The translations under genes were made by a program, and so were the position numbers. The notes under the pieces are model-generated. The model was not told the DNA's origin and ran no database searches. It saw nothing but the letters and a program-made list of their open reading frames with translations. A stretch of 64,000 bases of DNA from Sunxiuqinia rutila (GTDB lineage Bacteria; Bacteroidota; Bacteroidia; Bacteroidales; Prolixibacteraceae). Positions 33,859-42,776 of the stretch are shown piece by piece. Location: contig NZ_JBNGOT010000006.1 in NCBI RefSeq assembly GCF_050589705.1, positions 124,001 to 188,000 on the forward strand, written 5' to 3'. How positions within the stretch are numbered: position 1 is the first letter of the stretch; the number at the start of each line of letters is the position of its first letter.

Positions 33859-34212
33859 ATGAACATTGAAGAACTAAGAGATTACTGCCTTTTGAAACCA
33901 GGTGCAACAGAAGATTTCCCTTTTGACGAAACCACACTGGTTTTTAAAGTCATGGGTAAACTGTTTGCATTGACAGACCTGGAAGGAGATTTAAGCGTGA
34001 ACCTGAAATGTACACCCGAAAAAGCCATTGAGCTTCGCGAACAACACAGCTGTGTTTTGCCGGGTTATCACATGAATAAGAAACACTGGAACACCGTTTT
34101 GGTGGATGGCACCGTCTCCGACCAACAAATCCGGGAATGGATCGACCACTCTTATGGGCTGGTTGTTGAAAAACTAAGCAAAAAACAGCAAAACGAATTA
34201 TCAAAACTTTAA
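33859..34212 (+). CDS. MmcQ/YjbR-family protein
   Basis: 117 residues from the ATG at 33859. CyaY-like fold family with the usual ELRDYCLLKPGATEDFPFDE start, FALTDLEGDLSVNLKC in the centre, and GYHMNKKHWNTVLVDG, which is the most conserved stretch. Members are called DNA-binding by annotation only; the function is not established. TATTTTTG at 33831-33838 is a good -7 box for it. The S4 gene follows at 9 bp. Confidence 0.88.
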   Translation: MNIEELRDYCLLKPGATEDFPFDETTLVFKVMGKLFALTDLEGDLSVNLKCTPEKAIELREQHSCVLPGYHMNKKHWNTVLVDGTVSDQQIREWIDHSYGLVVEKLSKKQQNELSKL

Positions 34213-34221
34213 AAGCAAAGC

Positions 34222-34428
34222 ATGATCGAATTTGAATTAAAAACAGACTATATTGAACTGATAAAACTCCTGAAGCTGATGCGGCTAGTAGAGTCAGGGG
34301 GCATGGCCAAACTGGTTGTTGAAGACGGACTGGTGAGCTTAAATGGCGAAGTTGAATACCGCAAACGGGCTAAAATACGGACTGGTGATCAAATTGAGTT
34401 TGAAGGACAGACGATTCTTGTTAAATGA
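34222..34428 (+). CDS. Small S4-domain RNA-binding protein (YbcJ-like)
   Basis: 68 residues, essentially one S4 domain: YIELIKLLKLMRLVESGGMAK, VEDGLVSLNGEVEYRKRAK and the closing IRTGDQIEFEG. The alpha-L motif is typical of stand-alone YbcJ/YaaA-type proteins thought to bind structured RNA, possibly rRNA. Close spacing to the MmcQ-like gene implies a two-gene operon. Confidence 0.88.
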   Translation: MIEFELKTDYIELIKLLKLMRLVESGGMAKLVVEDGLVSLNGEVEYRKRAKIRTGDQIEFEGQTILVK

Positions 34429-34522
34429 ACCGTATTACAATTACCCTCCATAAAGCAACTCTCTCGTCCATCCGCTAAGCCATGCTTAGCTCAATTCTCT
34501 GTAAAACCTATTCCAAAAGAAA

Positions 34523-34542
34523 GCCGGCGAGAATTCGCCGGC
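34523..34542. terminator. GC-rich terminator hairpin
   Basis: GCCGGCGA-GAAT-TCGCCGGC, an 8-bp perfect stem. On the minus strand it is followed by TTTCTTTT, so it suits the leftward DUF3078 gene; on the plus strand there is no U-run. The remaining sequence from 34429 to 34772 shows no convincing gene; a 61-codon frame crosses the hairpin and is not credible. Confidence 0.6.
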
Positions 34543-34772
34543 TTGAAATGCTTGTGTGCTTAAGAGAACAATTAAAGAGAGTAAGAAGAAAAGGTTTACG
34601 ATTTTCCTCTCTTGAATCAATTCAAAATTACTTCAAGTACCACCATATTCCAAGTTTTTTCACCTAGATTATATGAACTGGCACTTTTAGGCCCGAAACA
34701 GGCCCTGTGGACTCATGAGTGAAATTATTTTGTAAAGCAGAAAATCTAAAAACACCTTCAAAAACCCTCCTT

Positions 34773-35675
34773 TTAGAATTTTACACTCAGTCCAACACCA
34801 AATAATTGCTTAAACTGGATCCGTGGGCCTGTTGAATCAATCACTCCATCATCATTGTTATCGACGGCAATGTTGACATCATCATCATAAATCATGTTGG
34901 TGATTAAATTAGCCGAGAGGTAATCATTAATTTTCATATTCACCAAAACATCCCAATGAATGTCAATATTCTGCGGTGTATCCAGATAGTTGGAAAATAA
35001 GTCCAGCTTCGATTCCAGGCTAACGTTCTTTACCACCGTTGTTTTAAACTGGGTCTTAATAAAAGCACCAAGCTCCGATCGACTTTTCTTGCCCGCATCA
35101 AGACCATAATTTTCAGCCAGTTCCTCATCCGACACGACCGTCATTTTACCGGTCAGTGGCGACACCAACAACGAGAACTTATCATTCGGCTTATAGTCGG
35201 CCCCCAAGGCCAATGTAAGGTATCCCGGCGCCATAAACGAAGAGATGACTTTTTCCGTATCCGGATATTTATAGCCATCGGTCATTTGTGTGCGAAAGTT
35301 AAACAAGGCCGAGTAGAAGATCTTGCTTTCAGGTGAGGGTTTCAAGCCGAACTTTGAGCTGAAATCAATTTTATCATCTGTTTTTACTGGCTTATCATCT
35401 TCTTCTTTTAAAAGCCCGTAACCTAAATCCAAGGCATTTTCCCAACTCAAATTATCCTTTCTATAATTGGCAAAAACATTGAAAAGTGCTGTTCCCGACG
35501 CCGAACTCTTACCTCCGGCTGCCCAGTTGGTGAGCGAAACCTGCGAAAAATTGATTGAAATGGTTCCGCCCTTGGTCCACACTTTTGTGGTATCGTTTGC
35601 CGATTGTGAGAACCCGATGAAAGGAATTAACAGCAAAATGCTTAGTAAATATTTCATTGAAAAAAATAGTTTCAT
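34773..35675 (-). CDS. DUF3078-family outer-membrane-like protein
   Basis: 300 residues with a signal peptide (KYLLSILLLIPFIGFSQS). It matches the DUF3078 pattern as recalled: VWTKGGTISINFSQVSLTNWAAGG near the start (shown in part as SQVSLTNWAAGG), alternating beta strands, and an aromatic C-terminus GVGLSVKF, typical of outer-membrane barrels. Function unknown. The first ATG is 35675; one at 35657 starts exactly at the signal peptide and may be the real start. It follows the mscS-like gene by 15 bp. Confidence 0.8.
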   Translation of the reverse strand: MKLFFSMKYLLSILLLIPFIGFSQSANDTTKVWTKGGTISINFSQVSLTNWAAGGKSSASGTALFNVFANYRKDNLSWENALDLGYGLLKEEDDKPVKTDDKIDFSSKFGLKPSPESKIFYSALFNFRTQMTDGYKYPDTEKVISSFMAPGYLTLALGADYKPNDKFSLLVSPLTGKMTVVSDEELAENYGLDAGKKSRSELGAFIKTQFKTTVVKNVSLESKLDLFSNYLDTPQNIDIHWDVLVNMKINDYLSANLITNMIYDDDVNIAVDNNDDGVIDSTGPRIQFKQLFGVGLSVKF

Positions 35676-35690
35676 AACCAGAGTAAGTCT

Positions 35691-36503
35691 TTATTTTTGA
35701 ACATGTACATCCAGTTGGGGAAACGGAATGTTCAGTCCTGATTTTGGGAACTCTTTATACACCTTCTCCGTCAAATCAAACTTGATGCTCCAGTAGTCGG
35801 CAGCTTCAGCCCATACCCGAACAGTAATATTGACCGAACTGTCAGCCAACTCACTTAAAACAATAAACGGAGCAGGATCTTTCAGTATTCGCGTGTCCGC
35901 TTCAACCAAGCGTGTAATTAAGGCCTTCGCCTGATCGTAATCATCGCCATAGGCAATACCAAAAACAAAATCAACCCGGCGACGCGCCTCTGTTGAATAA
36001 TTTTTTACTGACCCCGTAGATAAGCCTCCATTAGGAATAACAATAGTAATGTTATCCGGCGTTTTCAGAACGGTATTGAAAATCTGAATCTCGCGAACAG
36101 TTCCGGCATACCCTTGGGCCTCAATATAATCGCCCACCTTAAAGGGTTTGATAATAAGAATAATAACTCCACCTGCAAAGTTCTGCAAAGTACCAGACAA
36201 AGCCATGCCAACTGCCAAACCGGCCGCACCGAGAATTGCAATAAACGAAGTCATCTCGACGCCCATCATTCCGATAACCGAAACGATCAATAAAACCTTC
36301 AGGATAATACTGAACATACTTTTCAGAAAGCCTCGAAGGGAAATGTCGACTTCCCTTTTGTCCATTAAGCGGGAGAAAGCATTCGAAATAATATTAATCA
36401 CCCATAAACCAATCAGGAGGGTAACCACTGCTGCAATCAGCTTAACACCATAAAGAACAGCCATTTCAGTTAACCATTCTGTACCTTGCTGTAAAAATTC
36501 CAT
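35691..36503 (-). CDS. MscS-family small mechanosensitive channel
   Basis: 270 residues, close to E. coli MscS (286). Three N-terminal membrane helices, the third a glycine/alanine-rich pore helix (LGAAGLAVGMALSGTLQNFA), then the beta-domain (PFKVGDYIEAQGYAGTVREI, TIVIPNGGL) and the C-terminal alpha/beta region (FDLTEKVYKEF). It releases solutes upon osmotic downshock at the inner membrane. It shares direction and close spacing with the DUF3078 gene. Confidence 0.94.
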   Translation of the reverse strand: MEFLQQGTEWLTEMAVLYGVKLIAAVVTLLIGLWVINIISNAFSRLMDKREVDISLRGFLKSMFSIILKVLLIVSVIGMMGVEMTSFIAILGAAGLAVGMALSGTLQNFAGGVIILIIKPFKVGDYIEAQGYAGTVREIQIFNTVLKTPDNITIVIPNGGLSTGSVKNYSTEARRRVDFVFGIAYGDDYDQAKALITRLVEADTRILKDPAPFIVLSELADSSVNITVRVWAEAADYWSIKFDLTEKVYKEFPKSGLNIPFPQLDVHVQK

Positions 36504-36567
36504 AATCTGATGAATTTAAAGTTTCCTAAATAACATTCAATTTACAACTCTTGCTTAAGATAAATTC

Positions 36568-36602
36568 AAAAAAAAACAAAAAAGACGACCTGGGGCCGTC
36601 TT
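36568..36602 (-). terminator. Terminator after the acyl-carrier-like gene
   Basis: On the minus strand AAGACG and CGTCTT pair around a GC-rich loop (36582-36602), followed by TTTTTTGTTTTTTTTT. It lies 28 bp after the gene's stop codon. Confidence 0.75.
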
Positions 36603-36629
36603 CTGTAGATTGCTAACTAACATTTAGCA

Positions 36630-36869
36630 TTATGCCATTGTTTCCATCATATTCAAAGTATCTTTCACTTGACGCATGCGGGAAACTTCTTCATCCTGTA
36701 CATTGATTTTGAAACATTCTTCCAGATAAAAAAGGAATAACGCCCAATCGACGTGATCAAAATTTAGGTCTTCATCAAAGGCTGCGTCCAGTTCGATCTC
36801 CTTTCTAGGCACACCTGTTTTTCTTAAAACCCGGTATAAGGTTCTTCTAATTGTCTTGTTTTCCATCAT
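36630..36869 (-). CDS. Acyl-carrier-protein-like protein lacking the phosphopantetheine serine
   Basis: 79 residues, the size of an ACP. The four-helix pattern is clear: an N-terminal helix, then DAAFDEDLNFDHVDWALFLF, LEECFKINVQDEEVSRM and a final MRQVKDTLNMME. At the place of the DSL serine it reads D-H-V-D (His39), so it cannot take a phosphopantetheine arm there. It may be a structural or regulatory relative of ACP; no acyl-chain enzyme is next to it. It stands alone with its own promoter (36925-36932) and terminator. Confidence 0.7.
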   Translation of the reverse strand: MMENKTIRRTLYRVLRKTGVPRKEIELDAAFDEDLNFDHVDWALFLFYLEECFKINVQDEEVSRMRQVKDTLNMMETMA

Positions 36870-36924
36870 GTTTAATTTTAATCTATGCCCAACTATTCAT
36901 TGGCTCAAGGACATAAATTCATTG

Positions 36925-36932
36925 CAAATATA
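36925..36932 (-). promoter_or_regulatory. Promoter of the acyl-carrier-like gene (-7 box)
   Basis: TATATTTG on the minus strand with TTTA 19 bp upstream; it predicts a leader of about 50 nt. Confidence 0.5.
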
Positions 36933-37041
36933 AAATAGTCGAACAAACCACTAAACGATTCAAAGATTAAAATAGTTTTGGGAAATCGAAAAAATTAGAA
37001 GGAAAATTTATGTGAATAAGTTTAAAAGTAACATTGGTAGC

Positions 37042-37590
37042 TTACAATCCATTAGCCCATTCTTTCCGAAGCAAGCTATACACTTCCAGATCTATGTACC
37101 TGTTCTGATGCTTTTCACCGTCCCGTTCAATGCCTTCCATTTGGAAACCAAGCCGTTTCGGAACCGCTGAACTCTTGTGATTCCCCACCCCACAACGAAT
37201 CACGATCCGGTTCATCTTTAAATGCGAAAAAGCGAACTCAATTAAAGCCTTGGTTGACAATACAATGATTCCTTTTCCGGTCATCGATTCAATCAACCAG
37301 TAGCCAATTTCAGTTTTCCGGTTCACCCGGTCACTATCTTTAAAACCAATTAAACCAGCAAACCGATCATTATACCAAATCACAAATACCTCGTCGCGGT
37401 CTTTGGCAGCAACAGATGTAACCGACTGAATAAAGGATTCAGTATCTTCCTGAGTCTCGGTGTCCTGCACAAAAGGAAGCCAGGGTGATAAAAACCTGCG
37501 GTTTTGATCAATCGCCTGAAACATTTGAAATGCATGCGAGAATTTCAGTGGTTCCAAGGCAATTTTGGAGTTTACAATCAGCTTTTCCAT
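37042..37590 (-). CDS. GNAT N-acetyltransferase, RimJ/RimL type
   Basis: 182 residues. Motifs of the ribosomal-protein-alanine/serine acetyltransferase branch: the N-terminal IALEPLKFSHAFQMFQ, FAGLIGFKDSD with TEIGYWLIESMTGKGI (acetyl-CoA binding), and MNRIVIRCGVGNHKSSAVPKRLGF at the end (shown in part as NRIVIRCGVGNHKSSAVPKR). Cytoplasmic. The acceptor could be a ribosomal protein N-terminus or a small amine. Divergent from the cyclophilin operon. Confidence 0.87.
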   Translation of the reverse strand: MEKLIVNSKIALEPLKFSHAFQMFQAIDQNRRFLSPWLPFVQDTETQEDTESFIQSVTSVAAKDRDEVFVIWYNDRFAGLIGFKDSDRVNRKTEIGYWLIESMTGKGIIVLSTKALIEFAFSHLKMNRIVIRCGVGNHKSSAVPKRLGFQMEGIERDGEKHQNRYIDLEVYSLLRKEWANGL

Positions 37591-37737
37591 GAGGCCGTCA
37601 AGATACTTATTTTTAAGAGACGTCCTGATTTTCGCAATTACAATCTTCGTTTCGCGACACTCCCAAGTTTAATTATATTTGTGCAAACGCTAAAGCAACA
37701 GCATCTTAAAATGATCTCAATAATTAAAGCAAATTCT

Positions 37738-38562
37738 ATGAAAAAGCTCCTGATAACCTGCCTTGCCGGATTCTTGTTTTTCCAGGTTTCATGTGTAAAC
37801 TCGAAAAGTAACAAAGAAAACGGCAGTGTGGTAAAGATAGAGACCTCCTATGGCGACATCACCCTCCGTTTGTTTGATGAAACGCCTATTCACCGCGATA
37901 ATTTTATCAAACTGGCCAATGAAGGTTTTTATGACGGATTGCTCTTTCATCGGATCATTGAGAATTTTATGATTCAGGGAGGCGATCCGGATTCGAAGAA
38001 TGCGACACCAGGCCAGCGGCTGGGTGGAGGCGATCCGGGCTACACGCTGCCAGCTGAGATTAACGATCAGTTTTTCCACAAAAAGGGCGTGCTTGCTGCT
38101 GCCCGGCGGGGAGGCCCTGACAACCCGGAAAAGCGTTCATCGGGTTCCCAGTTTTATATTTTGCAGGGAACGGTATTCACGCCAGGTGCCTTAGACACGC
38201 TGGAACAAAAGATGAATCAGCAACAACAGCGAGCCATCATGAAAAAACATTTGGATCAGGCTCAACAAGAACTGAACGAGCTTCGGAAAGCCGACGATCA
38301 GGATCAATTCAATATTCGTGTCGCTGAAATCAGAGAAGAAGCCAACGCAGAAGCCAGCCAGCTGCCTGCGAAAAAACTGTCAGCCGAGCGCCGTGAGGCT
38401 TACACCACTGTTGGAGGCTATCCCTCACTGGATCAGGAATACACCATCTTTGGCGAAGTGATTGATGGACTGGATGTGCTGGACAAAATTGCTGCCGTTG
38501 AAACAGACCGGTATGACCGTCCGGTAGAAGATATTCAAATGAAAGTGAAAGTACTGGATTAA
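37738..38562 (+). CDS. Cyclophilin-type peptidyl-prolyl isomerase lipoprotein (first of three)
   Basis: 274 residues from the ATG at 37738, which starts the lipoprotein signal KKLLITCLAGFLFFQVSC. Cyclophilin core with LLFHRIIENFMIQGGDP (catalytic Arg, plus Phe and Gln of the pocket), GSQFYIL and YTIFGEVIDGLDVL. Between the last two it has a charged helical insertion of about 75 residues that standard cyclophilins lack. It should fold periplasmic or outer-membrane proteins. The reading frame is open well upstream, but that part contains no export signal. Its stop overlaps the next start by one base. Confidence 0.92.
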   Translation: MKKLLITCLAGFLFFQVSCVNSKSNKENGSVVKIETSYGDITLRLFDETPIHRDNFIKLANEGFYDGLLFHRIIENFMIQGGDPDSKNATPGQRLGGGDPGYTLPAEINDQFFHKKGVLAAARRGGPDNPEKRSSGSQFYILQGTVFTPGALDTLEQKMNQQQQRAIMKKHLDQAQQELNELRKADDQDQFNIRVAEIREEANAEASQLPAKKLSAERREAYTTVGGYPSLDQEYTIFGEVIDGLDVLDKIAAVETDRYDRPVEDIQMKVKVLD

Positions 38563-39371
38563 TGAAGCAACTAACACTGATCATACTCTTTTTACTGAGC
38601 CTGCACAACGTGAGTCAGGCGCAAGACCGGGTGGTTGAAATTAAAACCAACCTGGGCACCATGAAGTTTGAACTGTACAACGACACGCCCAAGCACCGCA
38701 ATGCCTTCATCAAGCTGGCCAGCGAGGGCTACTACGATGGAACCTTATTCTACCGTGTCATTCAAAACTTCTTGATCCAGGGAGGCTCCAAGTCATCGCG
38801 CAACGCACCTCCCGGCAAGCGCATTGGTTATGGCGATCCGGAACATACGGTAGATGATGAAATTCTGAAACACTATTACCATCAAAAAGGTGCCTTGTGT
38901 GCTCCCCGTCAACCCGATGAGGTTAACCCCTTCAAGCAGTCCGATATTTCGCAATTCTACATCGTAAAAGGCCAGGTTTTTACAGAAGGACAGCTGGATA
39001 CGCTGGAAATGGCTGTTAACCGTCCCATTCGTAAAAAGATTACGCAACAGATTTACACCCCCGCTATCCGGGAGGAGCTAAAACAGTTGAAAGCCGAGAA
39101 GAAAGTGGATGAGTTTCGGGCCATTGCCGAACGGGTTAAGAAAGATATTGAATCAGCCTATCAACTCAATCCAAATGTACTGGAGTTCTCCGAGGCTCAG
39201 CGCAAAGCATACACCACCGTGGGCGGTTATCCTGACCTGGATGGCAAGTACACCATTTTTGGCAAGTGCATCAGCGGTTTTGAGGTGATTGATAAAATTG
39301 CTGCGCTGGAAACCGATGAAAACAACCGCCCCCTGAAAGATGTAACCATTGAAGTGAATCTGATCGAATGA
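38562..39371 (+). CDS. Cyclophilin-type peptidyl-prolyl isomerase, secreted (second of three)
   Basis: 269 residues with a cleavable signal peptide (KQLTLIILFLLSLHNVSQAQ), so soluble in the periplasm, unlike the flanking lipoproteins. Active-site stretch LFYRVIQNFLIQGG and SDISQFYIVKG, then KYTIFGKCISGFEVI. It carries the same type of long charged insertion (about residues 150-215) as the first copy. The shared insertion and the tight spacing point to tandem duplication. It overlaps the third gene by 4 bp (ATGA). Confidence 0.92.
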   Translation: MKQLTLIILFLLSLHNVSQAQDRVVEIKTNLGTMKFELYNDTPKHRNAFIKLASEGYYDGTLFYRVIQNFLIQGGSKSSRNAPPGKRIGYGDPEHTVDDEILKHYYHQKGALCAPRQPDEVNPFKQSDISQFYIVKGQVFTEGQLDTLEMAVNRPIRKKITQQIYTPAIREELKQLKAEKKVDEFRAIAERVKKDIESAYQLNPNVLEFSEAQRKAYTTVGGYPDLDGKYTIFGKCISGFEVIDKIAALETDENNRPLKDVTIEVNLIE

Positions 39372-40708
39372 AATACCTAAAGTACGCCTTGTTTTTTCTG
39401 CTCATTTGCGGATACCTGATTAGCTGCACATCGTCTTCTCAAAAAGAGAAAAACACTTCGCCTGAGGCGAAACAAGCAAAAGCGAAACCAGCTGATTCGG
39501 CTCAAAACTATGCTCAATTCGTTCCATCGCTGGTTAAAATTGAAAGCTTCAACAAGGGGCGTTTTTTAGAAAGCGAAACGGCATTCTTTGTTGGCAAACA
39601 GGAGATTGTATGCCGGCTATCCATGCTCAAGAATGCCACAGATGTCCGCATCACTCCATTTGATGAAGAGAAGACCTATGCCATTTCAGGGTTTCTGGCC
39701 GTTGACCGGATCAACAATCTGGTGCTGCTAAAGGTAGAAGGCATTGAACGCACCCCCATTCCGCTTTATCCGGGCATTGTTCCCAAAACCGCCAAAAGCA
39801 TCTACCTGACCAAACCTCAAAGCAACACCCTCCCCCTGCATCGCGGCCAGGTGCTCAATTACGGCAAGGTTGCCGGGGTTAACCAATACCGCGTTGACAA
39901 CCTCTTCCGATCAAAATCTTACGGAACTCCGGTCTTTGTTTCCAACCTTCAGTGCATTGGCCTGGGTTATGCGGAAGTTGTTACCTACGAAAACCAAAAT
40001 TTGGTTATTCCGTCAACCTACATTGCAGCCCTACTGCAGAAGCAATCAGCAACCGTGCAAAAACTGGAAAACTTGCGCACCCAGGCGAGCGAGGCCATGA
40101 GCAAAGCCAACAGCAAAGTTAAAGGCTTGCGCATGGAAACCGACTATGGCACGATTCAGATCCGGCTGTTCAACGAAACGCCCGAATACCGTGATAATTT
40201 TATCCGGCTGGTGCGTGAAAACTACTACGACAGCCTGCTGATTCACCGTGTAATTAAAGGCTTTGGCATTCAAAGCGGTGCTGCGGACACCCGCTACGCC
40301 GGCCCCAATGACATTGTAGGCTGGAAAGGTCCCGGTTACACCCTGCCGGCTCATATTGTTCCAGGCTTCTTCCATCGGCGGGGCATGATAGGCTCCCCCC
40401 GAAAGCCCGATCGCGGCAACAGCAAACGTCGTTCCGATGGCTCCCAGTTTTACATTGTCACCGGCCGGGTGTACTCCGACAGTGAACTGGATGCCATTGA
40501 AGAAGAGAATGGACAACGGTTTACGCCCGAACAACGGCGGATTTACAAAATTGAGGGCGGTGCTCCTCACCTGGACGGAACCTACACCATTTTTGGTGAA
40601 GTGGTCGATGGGTTGCAGGTAGCCGATGAAATAGTAAAGCTTCAAACAGACGAAGATTTCAGGCCCTTGAACGATATTCGTGTGAAAAAAATCACCATTA
40701 TCGACTAG
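39368..40708 (+). CDS. Lipoprotein: inactive trypsin-like domain fused to cyclophilin (third of three)
   Basis: 446 residues, lipobox LISC (Cys20). Residues of about 50-215 look like a DegP-type trypsin fold (ETAFFVGKQEIVCRLSML; AVDRINNLVLLKVEG; SYGTPVFVSNLQCIGLGYA). All three catalytic positions appear lost: the His site reads S85, the Asp site N117, and GNSGGP is replaced by KSYGTP. A short coiled linker then leads into a cyclophilin domain (from about 231) with LLIHRVIKGFGIQSG, GSQFYIVTG and YTIFGEVVDG. Its insertion is much shorter than in the first two copies. A likely role is a substrate-binding foldase. The trypsin-like assignment is by pattern only. Confidence 0.82.
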   Translation: MKYLKYALFFLLICGYLISCTSSSQKEKNTSPEAKQAKAKPADSAQNYAQFVPSLVKIESFNKGRFLESETAFFVGKQEIVCRLSMLKNATDVRITPFDEEKTYAISGFLAVDRINNLVLLKVEGIERTPIPLYPGIVPKTAKSIYLTKPQSNTLPLHRGQVLNYGKVAGVNQYRVDNLFRSKSYGTPVFVSNLQCIGLGYAEVVTYENQNLVIPSTYIAALLQKQSATVQKLENLRTQASEAMSKANSKVKGLRMETDYGTIQIRLFNETPEYRDNFIRLVRENYYDSLLIHRVIKGFGIQSGAADTRYAGPNDIVGWKGPGYTLPAHIVPGFFHRRGMIGSPRKPDRGNSKRRSDGSQFYIVTGRVYSDSELDAIEEENGQRFTPEQRRIYKIEGGAPHLDGTYTIFGEVVDGLQVADEIVKLQTDEDFRPLNDIRVKKITIID

Positions 40709-40733
40709 GCTTTTGGTATTTCCTTCCATCCAA

Positions 40734-40765
40734 TTTACGTTTTCCCCCTTGAATGATTATCTTTG
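40734..40765 (+). promoter_or_regulatory. pheS promoter
   Basis: TTTA-N20-TATCTTTG, with the -7 box at 40758-40765 and the pheS ATG at 40791. Confidence 0.55.
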
Positions 40766-40790
40766 CCGATCTATTTCAACAGGACAGACG

Positions 40791-41810
40791 ATGTTAGACA
40801 AAATTAAGCAGTTACAAGAGGAAATTGAAGCCTTGAGTGCTTCAGGTAAAGACGAAGTGGAAGAACTCCGCATCAAGTACATCAGTAAAAAAGGATTGGT
40901 TAGCCAATTGTTTGCTGATTTTAAAACGGTACCTGCCGAGCAGAAAAAAGCTGTTGGACAAGCCATCAATGTTTTAAAAAATAAAGCCCTCGATAAGATT
41001 AACGAGCTAAAAGAAAGCTTTGAGAATGCTGATCAGGGAGATGGAAGCACTGACTTGAGCCGCCCGGGTGAACCCATGCGACTGGGAACGCGTCACCCAC
41101 TGGCCATTGTTCGTAATGAAATTGTTGAAATATTTGCCCGTCTTGGATTTACCGTGGCTGAAGGCCCCGAAATAGAAGACGACTGGCATGTGTTCTCGGC
41201 CTTGAATTTCCCGCCGGAGCACCCCGCACGCGACATGCAGGATACTTTCTTCATTGAAAAAGATCCGGATGTGCTGCTACGTACCCACACGTCCAGTGTG
41301 CAGGCCCGTGTGATGCAGAAAACACAACCTCCCATCCGCGCAATTTTCCCCGGACGCGTTTTCCGCAACGAAGCCATTTCAGCTCGTGCCCACTGTATTT
41401 TCCACCAAATTGAAGGACTGTATGTGGATGAAAACGTATCGTTTGCCGATTTGAAGCAGACGCTGCTCTATTTCTCACGTGAGTTGTTTGGCGAAAAAAC
41501 CGAGATTCGTCTGCGCCCATCTTACTTCCCATTTACCGAGCCATCGGCTGAAATGGATGTGAGCTGCTCCATTTGTGGCGGAAAGGGCTGTAACGTTTGT
41601 AAATACACCGGATGGCTTGAGATTTTGGGTTGCGGAATGATTGATCCAAACGTTTTGGATTCCTGCGGTATTGACTCAAAAAAATATACAGGATTTGCCT
41701 TCGGAATGGGAATTGAACGAATCACCATGTTGAAATACGGAATCAAAGACATCCGCCATTTCTTCGAAAACGACGTTCGTTTCCTACGTCAATTTGAATC
41801 AGCATATTAG
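40791..41810 (+). CDS. pheS: Phenylalanine--tRNA ligase alpha subunit
   Basis: 339 residues from the ATG at 40791; an upstream in-frame start would add 26 residues that cross the promoter. The N-terminal coiled coil (residues 1-85) is followed by the class II catalytic core: motif 1 HPLAIVRNEIVEIFARLGF, RTHTSSVQARVM, motif 2 IFPGRVFRNEAISARAHCIF, and motif 3 GFAFGMGIERITMLKYGI. FTEPSAEMDVSC completes the family set. It acts as an alpha2beta2 tetramer; pheT is not adjacent. A terminator follows at once, so it is monocistronic. Confidence 0.97.
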   Translation: MLDKIKQLQEEIEALSASGKDEVEELRIKYISKKGLVSQLFADFKTVPAEQKKAVGQAINVLKNKALDKINELKESFENADQGDGSTDLSRPGEPMRLGTRHPLAIVRNEIVEIFARLGFTVAEGPEIEDDWHVFSALNFPPEHPARDMQDTFFIEKDPDVLLRTHTSSVQARVMQKTQPPIRAIFPGRVFRNEAISARAHCIFHQIEGLYVDENVSFADLKQTLLYFSRELFGEKTEIRLRPSYFPFTEPSAEMDVSCSICGGKGCNVCKYTGWLEILGCGMIDPNVLDSCGIDSKKYTGFAFGMGIERITMLKYGIKDIRHFFENDVRFLRQFESAY

Positions 41811-41833
41811 AATAAAAATAAATTCACACAAAG

Positions 41834-41864
41834 AAATCCTGGACTCCGGTTCGGGATTTTTTTT
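41834..41864 (+). terminator. pheS terminator
   Basis: AAATCCTG pairs with CGGGATTT (one G-U pair) around a 10-nt loop, followed by a U-run. Confidence 0.85.
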
Positions 41865-41981
41865 GACCACCATTTGAAAACCAATTCCAGAGAACCTCTG
41901 CTTTTGTCTCCAAAGTGAATGGCAGGTAGTAAATGAAAAACTGGCCGATGGTCGTGGTAGTTGGCTAAAAGTTAAACTTCA

Positions 41982-42629
41982 TCAAGCCAATAAATCAAAC
42001 AAGTCTTCGGCCTCTTCGACAAAATAGTCCGGATTTAGGCTTTTAAGCTCCTCGTTGTTGCCAAACCCATAGGCCACTGCAATCGTGCTTATTTCATTGG
42101 CCTTTCCGCCTACAATATCGAATTTGGTATCGCCAACCATCACCACTTCCTGGGAAGGAAAAATTTGGTTTCGATCCATCACCCGGGTAATCAGCTCGGC
42201 TTTGGTATGTTTTTCACCACTTCCCGCCCCTTCGGCATCTACCAGGTACCGATCCAATTCGAAGTGGCGCAAAACCCGCTTCATAAACTCATTTTTCTTC
42301 GAAGTGGCCACATACAGCTTTCGCCCCTGACCATCCAACTCCTGCAGCAATTCCAAAATACCGGGATACACTTCAGCCTCGTACATGCCACGCTCACTGT
42401 AGTACTCCCGAAAAAGCTTCATAGCCAGCTGGCTTTGCTTCTCGTCAAAATTCAGAATATGCTTCAAGCCATCCTGAATCGGGGGACCAATCAATTGATC
42501 AATAACAGCCTCACTATCCAGGTCGAGCGACATGGCATCCAACACATAGTTTAACGCATTATGCAAGCCAAGCTTCGAGTTTACCAGCGTTCCGTCCAAG
42601 TCGAAAATAAGGTGCGAAAAATGGATCAT
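41982..42629 (-). CDS. HAD-superfamily phosphatase (phosphoglycolate-phosphatase-like)
   Basis: 215 residues from the ATG at 42629, giving the usual IHFSHLIFDLDGTLVNSK with the nucleophile aspartate in DLDGT. Motif II is VATSKK, the helical cap lies between, and motif IV is MVGDTKFDIVGG. The subfamily resembles Gph/PGMB phosphatases; the substrate is uncertain. The longer form from 42686 has a hydrophobic N-terminal addition without conservation and is rejected. Confidence 0.88.
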   Translation of the reverse strand: MIHFSHLIFDLDGTLVNSKLGLHNALNYVLDAMSLDLDSEAVIDQLIGPPIQDGLKHILNFDEKQSQLAMKLFREYYSERGMYEAEVYPGILELLQELDGQGRKLYVATSKKNEFMKRVLRHFELDRYLVDAEGAGSGEKHTKAELITRVMDRNQIFPSQEVVMVGDTKFDIVGGKANEISTIAVAYGFGNNEELKSLNPDYFVEEAEDLFDLLA

Positions 42630-42776
42630 ATCGTCTGTTTTAGCAACAAAGTAAGTGGAAAATATTGAAAGCTTAAAAAGCATCATTCGGGTTTTACCAA
42701 ATCAGGCTGCAAAGTACTTGCGACTCATGAGATTATGTCTTAATTTCGCTGGTAATTTAACCAAATACAAAACCTT

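Noticed and set aside
34482..34667. 61-codon basic open frame
   Set aside because: It crosses a perfect terminator hairpin and has no recognisable domain or promoter.
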